This document shows positions 1 through 9,378 of a stretch of 64,000 nt of DNA, one piece after another. The DNA comes from DASSUW01 sp963774155. GTDB taxonomy: Bacteria; Actinomycetota; Thermoleophilia; Solirubrobacterales; Solirubrobacteraceae. Location of the stretch: contig CAVZDW010000008.1 of NCBI GenBank assembly GCA_963774155.1, positions 434,001 through 498,000 on the forward strand, written 5' to 3'. Position numbers and translations under genes: made by a program. How positions within the stretch are numbered: the stretch's first letter is position 1; every line of letters starts with the position of its first letter. A model generated the notes under the pieces. The model was not told the DNA's origin, did no database searches, and was given only the letters and a program-made list of their open reading frames with translations.

Positions 1-372
1 CAGCGACTTGTGGATGGCGTACTCGGCGCAGAAGAACGCCGCCGGGCGGTCCTCCGTGACGGGCTCGCTGCGGAGCGGCTCCGAGACCCTGGCGCTGACG
101 GCGCCGTGGAGATCGGCGAGCCGGGCGAGGAAGTCGGTGTCCGACGCGAGCTCTTCGAGCCGCGCCGGGGCCGTCTCCTCGATCAGCCGGACGGGGTTGC
201 CGAGGCACAGCTCCCAGCGCCGGGGATCCACGGAGGCGAGCAGCTCGGGGCCGCCGGGCGTCCAGGACCAGCGGTAGTTGTAGGCGAGCTCGGCAAGCGG
301 AGCGAGCGGCTCGGGAAGCCGCGAACGGAGTGCTTCCGTCGCAGCGGTGAGATCGGAGGAACCTGCTTTCAC
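1..372 (-). CDS. glgP: alpha-glucan phosphorylase, N-terminal part (truncated by window edge)
   Basis: Only the first 124 codons are inside the window. The visible part has the N-terminal signature of actinobacterial alpha-glucan phosphorylases (DUF3417 segment): YNYRWSWTPGG at residues 31-41 and DPRRWELCLGNP at 49-60, ending at FFCAEYAIHKSL where the conserved catalytic core begins. The family releases glucose-1-phosphate from alpha-1,4-glucans in the cytoplasm using PLP. The PLP lysine lies beyond the edge, so activity cannot be judged. The GTG at 372 is chosen because the homologous region starts there; there is no Shine-Dalgarno, but a -10-like TACACA ends 6 nt upstream, suggesting a leaderless mRNA. 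It follows the regulator gene on the same strand after a 60-bp gap. Confidence 0.82.
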   Translation of the reverse strand, partial: MKAGSSDLTAATEALRSRLPEPLAPLAELAYNYRWSWTPGGPELLASVDPRRWELCLGNPVRLIEETAPARLEELASDTDFLARLADLHGAVSARVSEPLRSEPVTEDRPAAFFCAEYAIHKSL

Positions 373-432
373 CCCTCTTGTGTAGCGAACGCGACGCCGA
401 AGTGACGCCAACTCGACCGCTTGACCCCCCGA

Positions 433-3400
433 TCAGGGAGTTACGGCGGTGCTCGCACGCTCCAGCAGTCGGGGCATCCCGACGGCCTGCGCCTCCGCCA
501 GGCCGGCGTCCAGCAGCTCGGCCGAGCGGTCCCGGTCGGCCGGCTTCTGGGCGAGGACCCGGGCGAGCTCGACCTGCGTGTGGGCGACCCACGGCCGGGC
601 GCGCATCCGCTCGTTCATGGCCAGCGCGGTCTCGAAGTGGGCGATCGCCTCGTCGCGCCGCCCGAGCAGGTCGGCGAGCAGGCCGAGATGGCGGGACGCG
701 GAGCCCATGCACGTCGAGGCCCAGCCGACGGCGACGTTGCGATCCGCGTACGGACCCAGCAGTTCGTGGAGGGCGGCGGCGTGCGTCGCGTCCCCGAGGG
801 TGGCCGCCGTCTCGGCCAGGTAGGCCATGGCGCCGAGCCAGATGCCGTCGAGCGGCAGCTCACGGAAGTCGTCGGCCGCGAAGCCGTCGAGGATCTCCTT
901 CGCCTCTTCGGCGCGGCCGCTCTCGGCCAGCAGGTGGGCGAGGACGCAGCGCCAGCCCGGGATCGTGCCGAAGCGCTGGGCGTAGGCCCGAACCGGCCCC
1001 TCGAGCCGCTCGATCCCGCCGCGCTCGCGCCGCAGCGTGCAGGACTGCAGCAGCGTCGCGTTGCCGGTGTTCGGATCTTGGACGCGGTTGCCGAGGGTGA
1101 CCGCCTCCCAGCCGTGGCGCTCGGCCTCGGCGAAGTCGCCCGCCAGCAGCAGCCGCATCGCGCGGAAGAGGTGGACGTACAGTTGCTCGGAGAGCCGCCG
1201 CCGCCGCTCGGCGATGGCCGAGTATCGCTCGATCTCCTCGTCCACGGCGTCCATCTCGCCGAGCTCCAGCAGGTCCATCATCCGCCAGCGGTGACCCTGT
1301 AGGGCGGGCCGCTCGTCTCCGGACCGCGCGGCGAGCTCGAGCAGGTCGTTGGCGGCAGCCAGACGCTCCTCGACGTTCGCCGGCCCCCACAGCGACCAGT
1401 GGCGAGCGTTCAGCGCGAAGCCGAGGCCCCGTGTGTCGCCGACCCGCTTGGCGATCTGAACCGCCTCGCCGCTCAGCTCGGCTCGCCGGTCGCGCGCCTC
1501 GGAGAAGCTGAGCTCGACGGCCAGCCGGGCGAGCAGGCGGGAGCGCAGCGCGGGGTCGGCCTCGCCGACCGCCTCGAGCGCCTCCTCGAGCAGCCGGACG
1601 AGCGGCTCGTCGACGATGCCGCCGGTCATCAACCCGCCCTGCCCGTAGCCGAGCGCGGCCTGGGCGAGCAGGCGGGCCGAGCCGAGCGCGCGGGCGATGT
1701 CAGCCGCCTCGCCGAACGTCGTGTGCGCCTCCAGCGTGTCGCCCGCCTTGGTCTGCGCGTGGCCGGCGGCGAGCAGCAGGCGGCAGCGGCGATCCGGGTC
1801 GGCCGGCGCCTGGTCGAGCGCCTGGAGCGCAACGCCGTAGAGCCGGGCGGCCTCCTCGTAGGCGAGCACGCCGAGGGCGCGTTGCGCGGCGCGCTCCGCG
1901 TACTCGACCGCCTTCGGCGCGCCGCGGGTGGGCGGTGCGAGGGCGAAGTGGTGGGCGAGCTGGGCCAGCGGCGGCTCCGGCACGTTCCCCTCGAGCGTCT
2001 CCAGCGCCTCGGCCACGCGCAGGTGCAGGCGGGCGCGTCGCGTCGCCGTCAGCCCGTCGTAGAGCGTCTGGCGGATCAGCGCGTGGGTGAAGCTGCAGCG
2101 GCCGTAGACGCCCGGCACCTCGGCGATCACGTGCGCGCCGACGGCCTCCTCGACCACCTCGTCGAGCTCGTCCTCGGACAGCGGGCCGACCGTCTCGAGC
2201 ACGTCCACGCGGAACTCGCGGCCCATCACGGCGGCGGTCGTGAGCACCTGGCTGGTGCGCTCGGAGAGCGTGGCCAGGCGGCGGCCGATGACCTCGCGGA
2301 TCCCCTCCGGGAGCTCCAGCGGCCACGGCTGGCCGTTGCCCTCCGGGCTCGGCGCGGTGGTGCCGAGGTGGCGGACCATCTCCTCGATGAAGAACGGGTT
2401 GCCCTTGGTCTCCTCCCACAACGCGCGGTTGACGTGCTCGGGCATGCCCTGGGGGCCGAACTCGCCGATCAGCGCCGTCGCGTCCTCCTCGCCGAGGCCG
2501 CTCAGCTCGATCCGGTCGAAGTAGTGCTCGCGGCGGAGCTGCACGAGCATGTCGACGAGCACCTCGGGGCGCTCGGTGTCGCGGATCGTGGCGACGATCA
2601 GCAGCGGCGACCCGCCGGCGGCGCGGACCATCTGGCGCAGCATGAGCAGGGTCGGCTTGTCGGCCCAGTGAAGGTCGTCGAGCACGAGCACGACGGGCTG
2701 GTGGCGGGCGATGTCGTTGAGCACCTCCGACACCGCGTCGAAGAGGCGGTAGCGCTCCTCCTCCTCGGGGCCGCTCTGGGTGTCGCCGGGCGCGGCGAGC
2801 TCCGGCACCACGCGGCCGAGCTCGGCGCCGTACTGGGCGCGCCACGGGGCGAGCTGCTCGGGCGCACGCGCGACGTAGCGCCGCAGCGCCTCCACGAAGG
2901 GCTGGTAGGGGACGAGCGTCTCGGCGTCGCAGCGGCCGTAGAGGGCGAGCGCGCCGTCGGCCTCGCAGGCCTCCATGAACTCGATCGCGAGGCGCGTCTT
3001 GCCGATGCCCGGCTCTCCCTCGAGCAGCACGAGCTGGCGGCGGCCCTCGTTGGCGCGCTCGAGGAACTGCCGCAGCCGCTCGAGCTCGGTGCCGCGCCCC
3101 ACGAACGCGCCGCCGCTGCGGGTGGCGAAGAAGGCGGGGGCCGCGTCCGGTGAGAGCGGCGGCGGGGCCGACGGCGGCGGCGCGACGGGCGCGGGGGCCG
3201 GCTCGGGCCCGGCCGCCTCGGCCTTCAGGAGGCGCTCGAACATCGCCTGCACCTGCGGGCCCGGGGCCACGCCGAGCTCGTCGCGCAGCAGCGTGCGCAG
3301 CCGCTCGTGCACGCGCAGGGCCTCCACGAGGTTGCCCTGCGCCTCGCGGACCCGCATGAGCAGCAGGTAGCCGCTCTCGCGGAAGGCGGCCATGTCGACC

Positions 3401-3951
3401 AGCTCCTGCGCGGCCCGCTCGGCGTGGGCGAGCTCGGCGCCGCCGAGGGCGAGCCCCGCGTCGCCCCGCAGCTCGCGGGCCTGCAGCCCGAGCTCCTCCA
3501 GCCGGCGCCGCGGGTCCTCGAGCCAGGCGGCCTCGTAGCCGGGGAGGAGCCCGGCGTCGGCCAGCGCGGTGACGCGGGCGGCCGCCTCGACCACCGCGGG
3601 CCAGTCCCCGCGGTCGCGAGCGGCGAAGGCCTCGTCGAGCGCGGGCTGGGCGGCGTCGAGATCGACGACGGCCTCGGAGGTGAGCTGGACGGCGCGCTCG
3701 CCGGCGTTCTCGAGCACGCCGGTGCCGAGCGCCCGCCGGAGCTTCGAGAGCACGACGTTGAGCGCCTGAGCGTGACCGGCCGGGGCGTCCTCGCCCCACA
3801 AGGCGGCGATCAGCCGCTCACGCGTGACCGCGCGCGGGCGATTGAGCGCCAGGTGCGCGAGCGCGAGCCGGCCTTGTCGGCCCGGCAGGTCGGACTCCCG
3901 GCGGCGTCCATCCACGCTGACCGCCAGGTGGCCGCAGAGTTCGATGATCAC
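433..3951 (-). CDS. BTAD/SARP-type transcriptional regulator with AAA ATPase domain
   Basis: A cytoplasmic one-component regulator of about 1,172 aa. Order seen: an OmpR-like winged-helix domain (IELCGHLAVSVDGRR at the start, RERLIAALWGED near 60), a bacterial transcriptional activator (BTAD) domain to about residue 240 ending VAPGPQVQAMFERLL, a Pro/Ala linker, an AAA/STAND ATPase with Walker A EGEPGIGKT (about 310-318) and Walker B VLVLDDLHWAD (about 424), then a long helical TPR-like C-terminus. There is no C-terminal LuxR helix-turn-helix, so DNA binding rests on the N-terminal domain. Start is uncertain: GTG 3951 gives the family-like N-terminus, but a strong AAGGAGG (3976-3982) lies 9 nt before an in-frame CTG at 3966. 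An in-frame TTG at 4062 would add an unlikely basic extension. SARP family members bind direct heptamer repeats; the target is unknown. Confidence 0.85.
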   Translation of the reverse strand: MIIELCGHLAVSVDGRRRESDLPGRQGRLALAHLALNRPRAVTRERLIAALWGEDAPAGHAQALNVVLSKLRRALGTGVLENAGERAVQLTSEAVVDLDAAQPALDEAFAARDRGDWPAVVEAAARVTALADAGLLPGYEAAWLEDPRRRLEELGLQARELRGDAGLALGGAELAHAERAAQELVDMAAFRESGYLLLMRVREAQGNLVEALRVHERLRTLLRDELGVAPGPQVQAMFERLLKAEAAGPEPAPAPVAPPPSAPPPLSPDAAPAFFATRSGGAFVGRGTELERLRQFLERANEGRRQLVLLEGEPGIGKTRLAIEFMEACEADGALALYGRCDAETLVPYQPFVEALRRYVARAPEQLAPWRAQYGAELGRVVPELAAPGDTQSGPEEEERYRLFDAVSEVLNDIARHQPVVLVLDDLHWADKPTLLMLRQMVRAAGGSPLLIVATIRDTERPEVLVDMLVQLRREHYFDRIELSGLGEEDATALIGEFGPQGMPEHVNRALWEETKGNPFFIEEMVRHLGTTAPSPEGNGQPWPLELPEGIREVIGRRLATLSERTSQVLTTAAVMGREFRVDVLETVGPLSEDELDEVVEEAVGAHVIAEVPGVYGRCSFTHALIRQTLYDGLTATRRARLHLRVAEALETLEGNVPEPPLAQLAHHFALAPPTRGAPKAVEYAERAAQRALGVLAYEEAARLYGVALQALDQAPADPDRRCRLLLAAGHAQTKAGDTLEAHTTFGEAADIARALGSARLLAQAALGYGQGGLMTGGIVDEPLVRLLEEALEAVGEADPALRSRLLARLAVELSFSEARDRRAELSGEAVQIAKRVGDTRGLGFALNARHWSLWGPANVEERLAAANDLLELAARSGDERPALQGHRWRMMDLLELGEMDAVDEEIERYSAIAERRRRLSEQLYVHLFRAMRLLLAGDFAEAERHGWEAVTLGNRVQDPNTGNATLLQSCTLRRERGGIERLEGPVRAYAQRFGTIPGWRCVLAHLLAESGRAEEAKEILDGFAADDFRELPLDGIWLGAMAYLAETAATLGDATHAAALHELLGPYADRNVAVGWASTCMGSASRHLGLLADLLGRRDEAIAHFETALAMNERMRARPWVAHTQVELARVLAQKPADRDRSAELLDAGLAEAQAVGMPRLLERASTAVTP

Positions 3952-4220
3952 TTGCGGGGGTGCCAGCTTTTCCCGCCTCCTTGGGGAAGGCCGAGAGTAC
4001 CGGTGGCCCCGGATGTAAGGCAAACCTTCACTTCTGAGCGAGTCCGGGTTAGTGTCGATCAATAGCTCCGGCGGACGAGGAACACGAGCGACGTTCCTTC
4101 TGCCGGCGAGCGGCGGGCCTCGCCGCGCTGCTCGCCGGTCTGATCGCGCTGCCCGGTCCCGCTCCCGCCGCCGCGGAACGGCTCGTCGTCGTCGACCATC
4201 CGAGCGGTGACGCTCGCAGC

Positions 4221-7200
4221 GTGCAGGCCGTGCGCGGCGCGCTGACCGGGCCGGCGGAGGGCGACCGCGCCGCCGTCGCGCGGCGCTGGGTCCGGACCAA
4301 CCGCGCGGCGCTCGGCCTGACCGCCGGCGACGTCGACGAGCTCAGCCTGGACCAGCGCAGCGTCGACCAGGGCACCGGCATCACGCACCTGCGCTTCCGC
4401 CAGGCCGCCGGCGGCATCCCCGCCTTCGACGGCGGGCTCCGGGTCAACCTCGATCGCGGCGGGCGCATCCTCAACGTCACGAGCACGGCGGTGTCCGGGC
4501 TCGGGGAGGGCAGCACGGCGCCTCGGCTCGATGCCCAGGCGGCCCTGCGCGCGCTCGGCGCCCCACGCCCGGTCCCCATCGTCGACGGCCCGGCGGGCGT
4601 GCGCCGCACCACCCGCTTCGCGGGCGGCGACTTCGCCCGCCTCGTGCGCTTCGGCGCCCGCGGACGGCTCGCGTGGCATCTGACGTACCGCGCGTCCTCG
4701 GTCGCGCACTACGACGCGGTCGTCGACGCGACCACCGGCGCGATCCTCTTCCGCCAGAACCTCACGCGCTTCGACGCCGGCGCGCTCGTCTATCGCAGCC
4801 ACCCGACCGCGACGGCCCCTACCGCGGTCGATCTCGAGGACCCGGGCTGGCTCCCCGCCGGCGCGAACGTCCTCAGCGGCCGGTACGCGCTCGCCTACTC
4901 CGACCTCAACGGCAACGACCTGGTGTCCGCGTCGGAGCAGATCGTGCGCACGGCGCTGGACGACTTCCAGTACCCGTTCACCGCGTACGGCGGGCCCACG
5001 TGCGCCAACCCCGACGCCCGCTGCTCCTGGGCGCCGCCGAACAACTTCTCGGCCAACCGGGAGCAGAACGGCGTCCAGGCCTTCTACCTGGTCAACCGCT
5101 TCCGCGACCACCTGGCGCAGGACCCCGACATCGGCTTCGACGGCTTCTCGGGCGTCGACGCCGTGCGCGTGGAGACCAACGACCCGGAGTTCCTCAACAA
5201 CGCCAGCATGTCGACGCCGCCCGAGGGTTCTCCGCCGCGCCTGCAGCTCCACCGCTTCACCGGCGACGGGTTCCGCAACGTGAACGCGGGCGACTCGGCG
5301 GCCATCGTCTGGCACGAGTACACGCACGGGCTGTCGAGCCGCCTGGTGACCTACGACGACGGCTCGGCCGCGCTCTCGAGCCCGCAGGCGGGCGCGATGG
5401 GGGAGGGCTGGAGCGACTGGTACGCGCTCGACCTCCTGGCGCGCGACGGACTGCAGCCCGACACGGCGGCGACGGGGCAGATGGACGCCGGCGCCTACGT
5501 CGACCACGTGCCGCACACGCTGCGCACCGAGGGCCTGGACTGCCCGGTCGGCGTGGTCAGCGCGGGCTGCCCGGCCGGCGGCTACACGCTCGGGGACTTC
5601 GGCAAGATCGCCGGCGGTCCGGACGTCCACGCCGACGGCGAGATCTGGGGGCAGACGCTGTGGGACCTGCGCGTCGCGCTCGGCTCCGACCTGGCCCAGC
5701 GCCTGATCACCGCGGGCATGCGGATGTCCCCGCCCGAGCCGTCGTTCCTCGACATGCGCAACGCGATCGTGGCCGCCGAGGCCGGGCTCCCCGGCGACCA
5801 TCGCGCGGCCGTCTGGGAGGTCTTCCGCAAGCGCGGGATGGGCTACTTCGCGCACGTGCGGGACGCCGGCGACGTCACCGCGGCCGAGGACTTCAGCGCG
5901 CCGCCGGCGCCCGGCGCGCCGCGCGGCGTGACGACCGGCACGGTCACGTCGGCCGACACGGGCCTCCCCCTCGGTGACGTGACCGTGGGGTTCGCGGGCC
6001 TCGAGACCGACACGCAGTTCCCGGAGAGGCTCGTGGCACGCACGGCGTCGAACGGCAGCTACGCGCTCGAGGCGCCCGCCGGCCAGTACGGGGAGCTGAC
6101 CTTCGAGGGCGCCGCCGGCTACGACCGCGTCGCCGTCCCCGCGTTCGTCGTGGCGGCCGGCGTCACGCGCGGACAGGACGTCGCGCTGCGCCGTGACTGG
6201 GCGGCGAGCGCGGGCGGGGCCGACATGCTCCTGAGCACCCGGTTCGACAACACGGGCGCGCCGTTCGGCTGCGGGCTGGCCCAGCTCGTCGACCAGCGTC
6301 AGGAGACCGGCTGGTCGGCCTGGAACCCGGCGAGCCCCGATCCCGCCAATCCGCGCCTCGGGGCACCGCAGGCCGTCGTCCGGCTCCCGGCGACGATCAA
6401 CGTCACCGCGTTCGGGCTCGACCCCACCAACACGTGCGGCGGACCGGTCGGCTCGAGCACCGCGGGCTACCGGATCGAGGTGTCGGGCGACGGGGTGAAC
6501 TACGCGGAGGCCCACCAGGGCACGTTCTCGGCCGCCGACCGCAACCGCCTCAACCTCGTCCCGGCCGCGCTCACCGGGGTCCGCTACGTGCGGCTCACCC
6601 TGCTGTCGCCGCTCTCTCCTTCGAGCGACTTCATCGACTTCTCCGAGCTCGAGGTCTTCGGCGGCCCGCCCAACCGGCTGCCGAGCGGCTCGCTCGCCGC
6701 CAGCCGGCTGCGCATCAGCGCGGGGGAGACGGTGGCCTTCGCCGCGTCGTTCACGGACTCCGACTCGCGGATCACCGGCTACGGCTGGGACTTCGACGGC
6801 AACGGCACGACGGACCGGGTCACCGGCGAGCCGTCGACCTCGTACACGTACCCGACCGCGGGCACCTTCGCCGCGACCGTCGCGGCCCAGGACTTCCGCG
6901 GCGGCGCGGGAACGGCCTCGCGCGCGATCACCGTCGCCGCCCTGCCGAAGCCGTCGATCCGCCTGCCCAAGCGCGGGAGCAAGGGCAAGCTCACCTTCAC
7001 CGTGAACTGCACCCAGCGCTGCACGATGGTCAGCCGCCTGCGGGTGCGGGGCAAGACCGTGCGCACCGTCCGGCGCACGCTCAACGGCCGGCGCAGCGTG
7101 CGCATGACCCTGCCGCAGAAGGTCCGCCGCTCGGGCCGGCGGCGCGGCTACGTCCAGGCGAAGCTGACCGTGACCGTGCGCTACGCGGACGGCCGCTCGC

Positions 7201-7235
7201 GGACCTCGCGCCGCACGGTGCGCATCCGCGTGTAG
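4221..7235 (+). CDS. secreted M36 (fungalysin-type) zinc metalloprotease with discoidin and PKD domains
   Basis: An exported endopeptidase. Numbering from the GTG at 4221: fungalysin-type FTP propeptide (about 1-150, GITHLRFRQAAGGIPAFDG), M36 catalytic domain with zinc motif HEYTH (about 364) and third ligand in GEGWSDWYA (about 393), an F5/8 C (discoidin-like) carbohydrate-binding region (about 660-815), a PKD-like domain with YGWDFDGNGTTD (about 850-910), and a basic beta-rich tail. The reading frame continues upstream of 4221 and encodes a clear signal peptide (RRAAGLAALLAGLIALPG followed by PAPAAA) at about 4104-4175, yet no ATG, GTG or TTG exists in that frame back to the TAG at 4050. 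So the true start is either ATA 4062, or GTG 4052 with a one-base frameshift. It is divergent from the BTAD regulator. Confidence 0.85.
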   Translation: MQAVRGALTGPAEGDRAAVARRWVRTNRAALGLTAGDVDELSLDQRSVDQGTGITHLRFRQAAGGIPAFDGGLRVNLDRGGRILNVTSTAVSGLGEGSTAPRLDAQAALRALGAPRPVPIVDGPAGVRRTTRFAGGDFARLVRFGARGRLAWHLTYRASSVAHYDAVVDATTGAILFRQNLTRFDAGALVYRSHPTATAPTAVDLEDPGWLPAGANVLSGRYALAYSDLNGNDLVSASEQIVRTALDDFQYPFTAYGGPTCANPDARCSWAPPNNFSANREQNGVQAFYLVNRFRDHLAQDPDIGFDGFSGVDAVRVETNDPEFLNNASMSTPPEGSPPRLQLHRFTGDGFRNVNAGDSAAIVWHEYTHGLSSRLVTYDDGSAALSSPQAGAMGEGWSDWYALDLLARDGLQPDTAATGQMDAGAYVDHVPHTLRTEGLDCPVGVVSAGCPAGGYTLGDFGKIAGGPDVHADGEIWGQTLWDLRVALGSDLAQRLITAGMRMSPPEPSFLDMRNAIVAAEAGLPGDHRAAVWEVFRKRGMGYFAHVRDAGDVTAAEDFSAPPAPGAPRGVTTGTVTSADTGLPLGDVTVGFAGLETDTQFPERLVARTASNGSYALEAPAGQYGELTFEGAAGYDRVAVPAFVVAAGVTRGQDVALRRDWAASAGGADMLLSTRFDNTGAPFGCGLAQLVDQRQETGWSAWNPASPDPANPRLGAPQAVVRLPATINVTAFGLDPTNTCGGPVGSSTAGYRIEVSGDGVNYAEAHQGTFSAADRNRLNLVPAALTGVRYVRLTLLSPLSPSSDFIDFSELEVFGGPPNRLPSGSLAASRLRISAGETVAFAASFTDSDSRITGYGWDFDGNGTTDRVTGEPSTSYTYPTAGTFAATVAAQDFRGGAGTASRAITVAALPKPSIRLPKRGSKGKLTFTVNCTQRCTMVSRLRVRGKTVRTVRRTLNGRRSVRMTLPQKVRRSGRRRGYVQAKLTVTVRYADGRSRTSRRTVRIRV

Positions 7236-7338
7236 GGATGCGGGGGTAGACCGTACCTTGAAACGCGGGCTCGCCACCGTCTCACTGAGGGGCCTGCCCG
7301 CATTGGAGAGCGGCCGCCGTGGTGTGAGTCTTTCGACC

Positions 7339-7545
7339 ATGACGACCGCCCTCGATGCCCGCAACAAGCTGCAGCGCTTGCAGGCCGAGCGGCTCGACGC
7401 CGTCGATGCCGGGCTCGGCCAGAACGCGCTCTACATGAACGACCTCGAGCAGGACATCGAGGCGTCCCGCGCCGTGTACGTCGGCCTTGCCGTGACCGAG
7501 ATCGCCGCGCTGCGAGCCCAGCTCAGCAGCCCGCAGCACGGCTGA
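7339..7545 (+). CDS. small hypothetical protein (68 aa)
   Basis: I do not recognise the family. The ATG at 7339 gives a soluble, mostly helical 68-aa protein (MTTALDARNKLQRLQAERLD, later MNDLEQDIEASRAVYVG) with Leu/Ala heptad-like spacing that could form a short coiled coil. The frame is open upstream to 7258, but that part is basic and has no start with a ribosome binding site. Codon use (GC-rich third positions) is like the neighbours, which supports coding. It lies alone between the protease and the SUI1-type gene. Confidence 0.55.
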   Translation: MTTALDARNKLQRLQAERLDAVDAGLGQNALYMNDLEQDIEASRAVYVGLAVTEIAALRAQLSSPQHG

Positions 7546-7640
7546 ACTCCCGGTCTACGCGACGCCGTCCGGCACCGTCGGATCGGTGAAATCGCCAGTG
7601 GCCGGGCCTAGTGTCCCGAGTCACCAGTAGCGTGAGCGGC

Positions 7641-7970
7641 ATGCCCAAGCGCGACGCCGATCTCGTCTGGTCCAGCGACCGCGGCGACCAGCGCGGCGCA
7701 CGCCGTGACGAGCCGGCGCGGCCCGCCGCCGGCGGCCGCGTGAAGGTCCGGCGCGAGGTCGCGGGCCGGCGCGGGAAGGGCGTCACCACGATCTCCGGCG
7801 TGCCGCTCGACGACGCGGGCCTGCGCGAGCTCGCCGGCCGGCTCAAGAAGCGCTGCGGGGTCGGCGGCTCGGCGAAGGACGGCGTGATCGAGCTCCAGGG
7901 CGACCACCGTGAGGTGGTCGTCGAGGTGCTACGCGCCGACGGCTACGACGTGGTGCTCGCGGGCGGTTAG
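7641..7970 (+). CDS. yciH: SUI1/eIF1-like translation factor (YciH family)
   Basis: A 109-aa cytoplasmic protein with a basic, disordered N-terminus and a C-terminal SUI1 domain (about residues 40-109). The diagnostic segment LKKRCGVGGSAKDGVIELQG (about 71-90) matches the KKxCGxGGxxKDGxIExQG signature of YciH/eIF1, which binds the small ribosomal subunit near the P site and affects start-codon selection. The ATG at 7641 begins MPKRDADLVW and fits the family length. In-frame upstream codons to 7611 are probably not translated. Its last 42 bp overlap the 3' end of the convergent phosphatase gene. Confidence 0.88.
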   Translation: MPKRDADLVWSSDRGDQRGARRDEPARPAAGGRVKVRREVAGRRGKGVTTISGVPLDDAGLRELAGRLKKRCGVGGSAKDGVIELQGDHREVVVEVLRADGYDVVLAGG

Positions 7971-9308
7971 GACGACGGCGGCCGTGTCGTCGGTGACGAT
8001 GTCGGCCCGCTCGCCGACGGCGACCAGCAGGGCGGTCGCATCCGGCGCGTCCTGGGCGGCGAGCATCTCGGTGACCCGGTCGCGCCCCAGCCGCCCGGGG
8101 CCGAGCCGGGCGTCCTCGAGCCCGTCCGTGTAGAGGCAGACCGACACGCCGGCGCTCAGCGTCAGCTCGAACTCCGGCCACACCTCGCCCAGGCCGAGGC
8201 CGATCGGGCAGGCCGCCGTCTCGGCATCGGGATCGTGCTCGGCGCCGAGGACGATCGGCGGCGCATGACCGGCCTTGGCGTAGGTCAGGACCTCGGTACG
8301 CGGGTCGTAGATCGCGGCGACGACGGTGACGAAGTGCGGCGGCAGGTCGCGCGCGAGCAGGCGGTCGGCCTGGGCGAGCGCCGCGCCGGGCGCGTGGCCG
8401 GCGGCCAGCAGGGTGCGCAGCGTGTAGCGGGCGAGCGCGGCCTGGGTGACCGAGTCGCGGCCGTGGCCGGAGACGTCGCCCAGCAGGATGCCGACGCGGC
8501 CGTCGCCGAGGCAGAAGACGTCGTAGAAGTCGCCGCCCGCGGCGGGTCCGTCGGCGGGCCGGTAGGCGGCCGAGACGGAGAGGCCGTCGAGCTCGTCGGG
8601 CACCGGCGGGAGCAGGGCGCCGGAGAGCAGCCCGATGTCGCCCAGCAGCTCCTCGCGCTGCTCCTCGAGCGCGGAGCGCTGGCGCGACTGCCAGAACGCG
8701 CTGCCGGCCAGCCCGAGCGCCAGCGCCGCGATGCCGAGCAGCGCCCACAGCACGGCCGCGGGGAGGTCCTCGACGACGTCGATGACGCTCGCGGTGAACG
8801 GGCGGCTGTCGGACTCGGACGCCGGCGCGGCGGCGCGCGGCTGGGCGACCGCGCCGCCGGTGGCGGCGACGAGCCGTTCGACGCGGGCCTTCGCGGACCG
8901 CTTCGCGGGCGGCTGCGCCGCGGCCCGGGCACGGCGCCGGGCGGCGGCCGTCCGGGTCGTCCGGGTCGGCCGCGGGGCGGCGCGCGCGGGGCGGTCGCCG
9001 GCGGGAGTCGCGGGGTCGGCCGGCCGGGTCGGCGTTGCCGCGGAGGCGGGCGCAGGCGTCGCCGGGGCGGTCTTGGACTCGGGCACCGCCGCGGGCGCGG
9101 GCGGCGGGGCCGGGACGCTGGGGACGTCGGGAACCGGCGGGGCGGGGAGCTTCGGCAGCTCGACCGGCGGAGCGTCGACCACCACCGGCGGCGGATCGAG
9201 GTTGAGGACCGGCGGCAGGTCGATGACGACCGGCGGCAGGTCGAGGGCAGGCGGAGCCGCCGCGGCGAGTGCCGCTGCGAGCGCCAGCTTGGTTGTCAGC
9301 ATGCCCAC
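7929..9308 (-). CDS. membrane-anchored SpoIIE/RsbU-type PP2C phosphatase with long Pro-rich exported segment
   Basis: A 459-aa protein. Residues 1-22 look like a signal/anchor segment (LTTKLALAAALAAAAPPA). About 22-75 is a Pro/Val-rich stretch of PPVV-type repeats, then an Ala/Pro/Thr/Arg-rich linker, a transmembrane helix at about 190-212 (VLWALLGIAALALGLAGSAF) and a C-terminal SpoIIE phosphatase domain (about 245-459). Metal-binding motifs are present: GGDFYDV, LLGDVSGHG and YTDGLEDAR. The family dephosphorylates anti-anti-sigma factors (STAS proteins) in partner-switching stress control. The topology suggests the N-terminal half lies outside and reports to the inner phosphatase. No STAS or RsbW-like gene is in the window. 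Confidence 0.87.
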   Translation of the reverse strand: MGMLTTKLALAAALAAAAPPALDLPPVVIDLPPVLNLDPPPVVVDAPPVELPKLPAPPVPDVPSVPAPPPAPAAVPESKTAPATPAPASAATPTRPADPATPAGDRPARAAPRPTRTTRTAAARRRARAAAQPPAKRSAKARVERLVAATGGAVAQPRAAAPASESDSRPFTASVIDVVEDLPAAVLWALLGIAALALGLAGSAFWQSRQRSALEEQREELLGDIGLLSGALLPPVPDELDGLSVSAAYRPADGPAAGGDFYDVFCLGDGRVGILLGDVSGHGRDSVTQAALARYTLRTLLAAGHAPGAALAQADRLLARDLPPHFVTVVAAIYDPRTEVLTYAKAGHAPPIVLGAEHDPDAETAACPIGLGLGEVWPEFELTLSAGVSVCLYTDGLEDARLGPGRLGRDRVTEMLAAQDAPDATALLVAVGERADIVTDDTAAVVLTAREHHVVAVGA

Positions 9309-9378
9309 CGCCTGAGCCTCTGCTCAGGCTTCGGCACCGTTCAGGGACGCCTTGAGGCCGATGTACATTCCCGGACGC

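Noticed and set aside
4059..7367. Very long open frame on the minus strand opposite the M36 protease
   Set aside because: It mirrors the protease codons (high GC3), reads as Arg/Val/Glu-rich low-complexity text and matches no family; the plus strand has clear M36 motifs.
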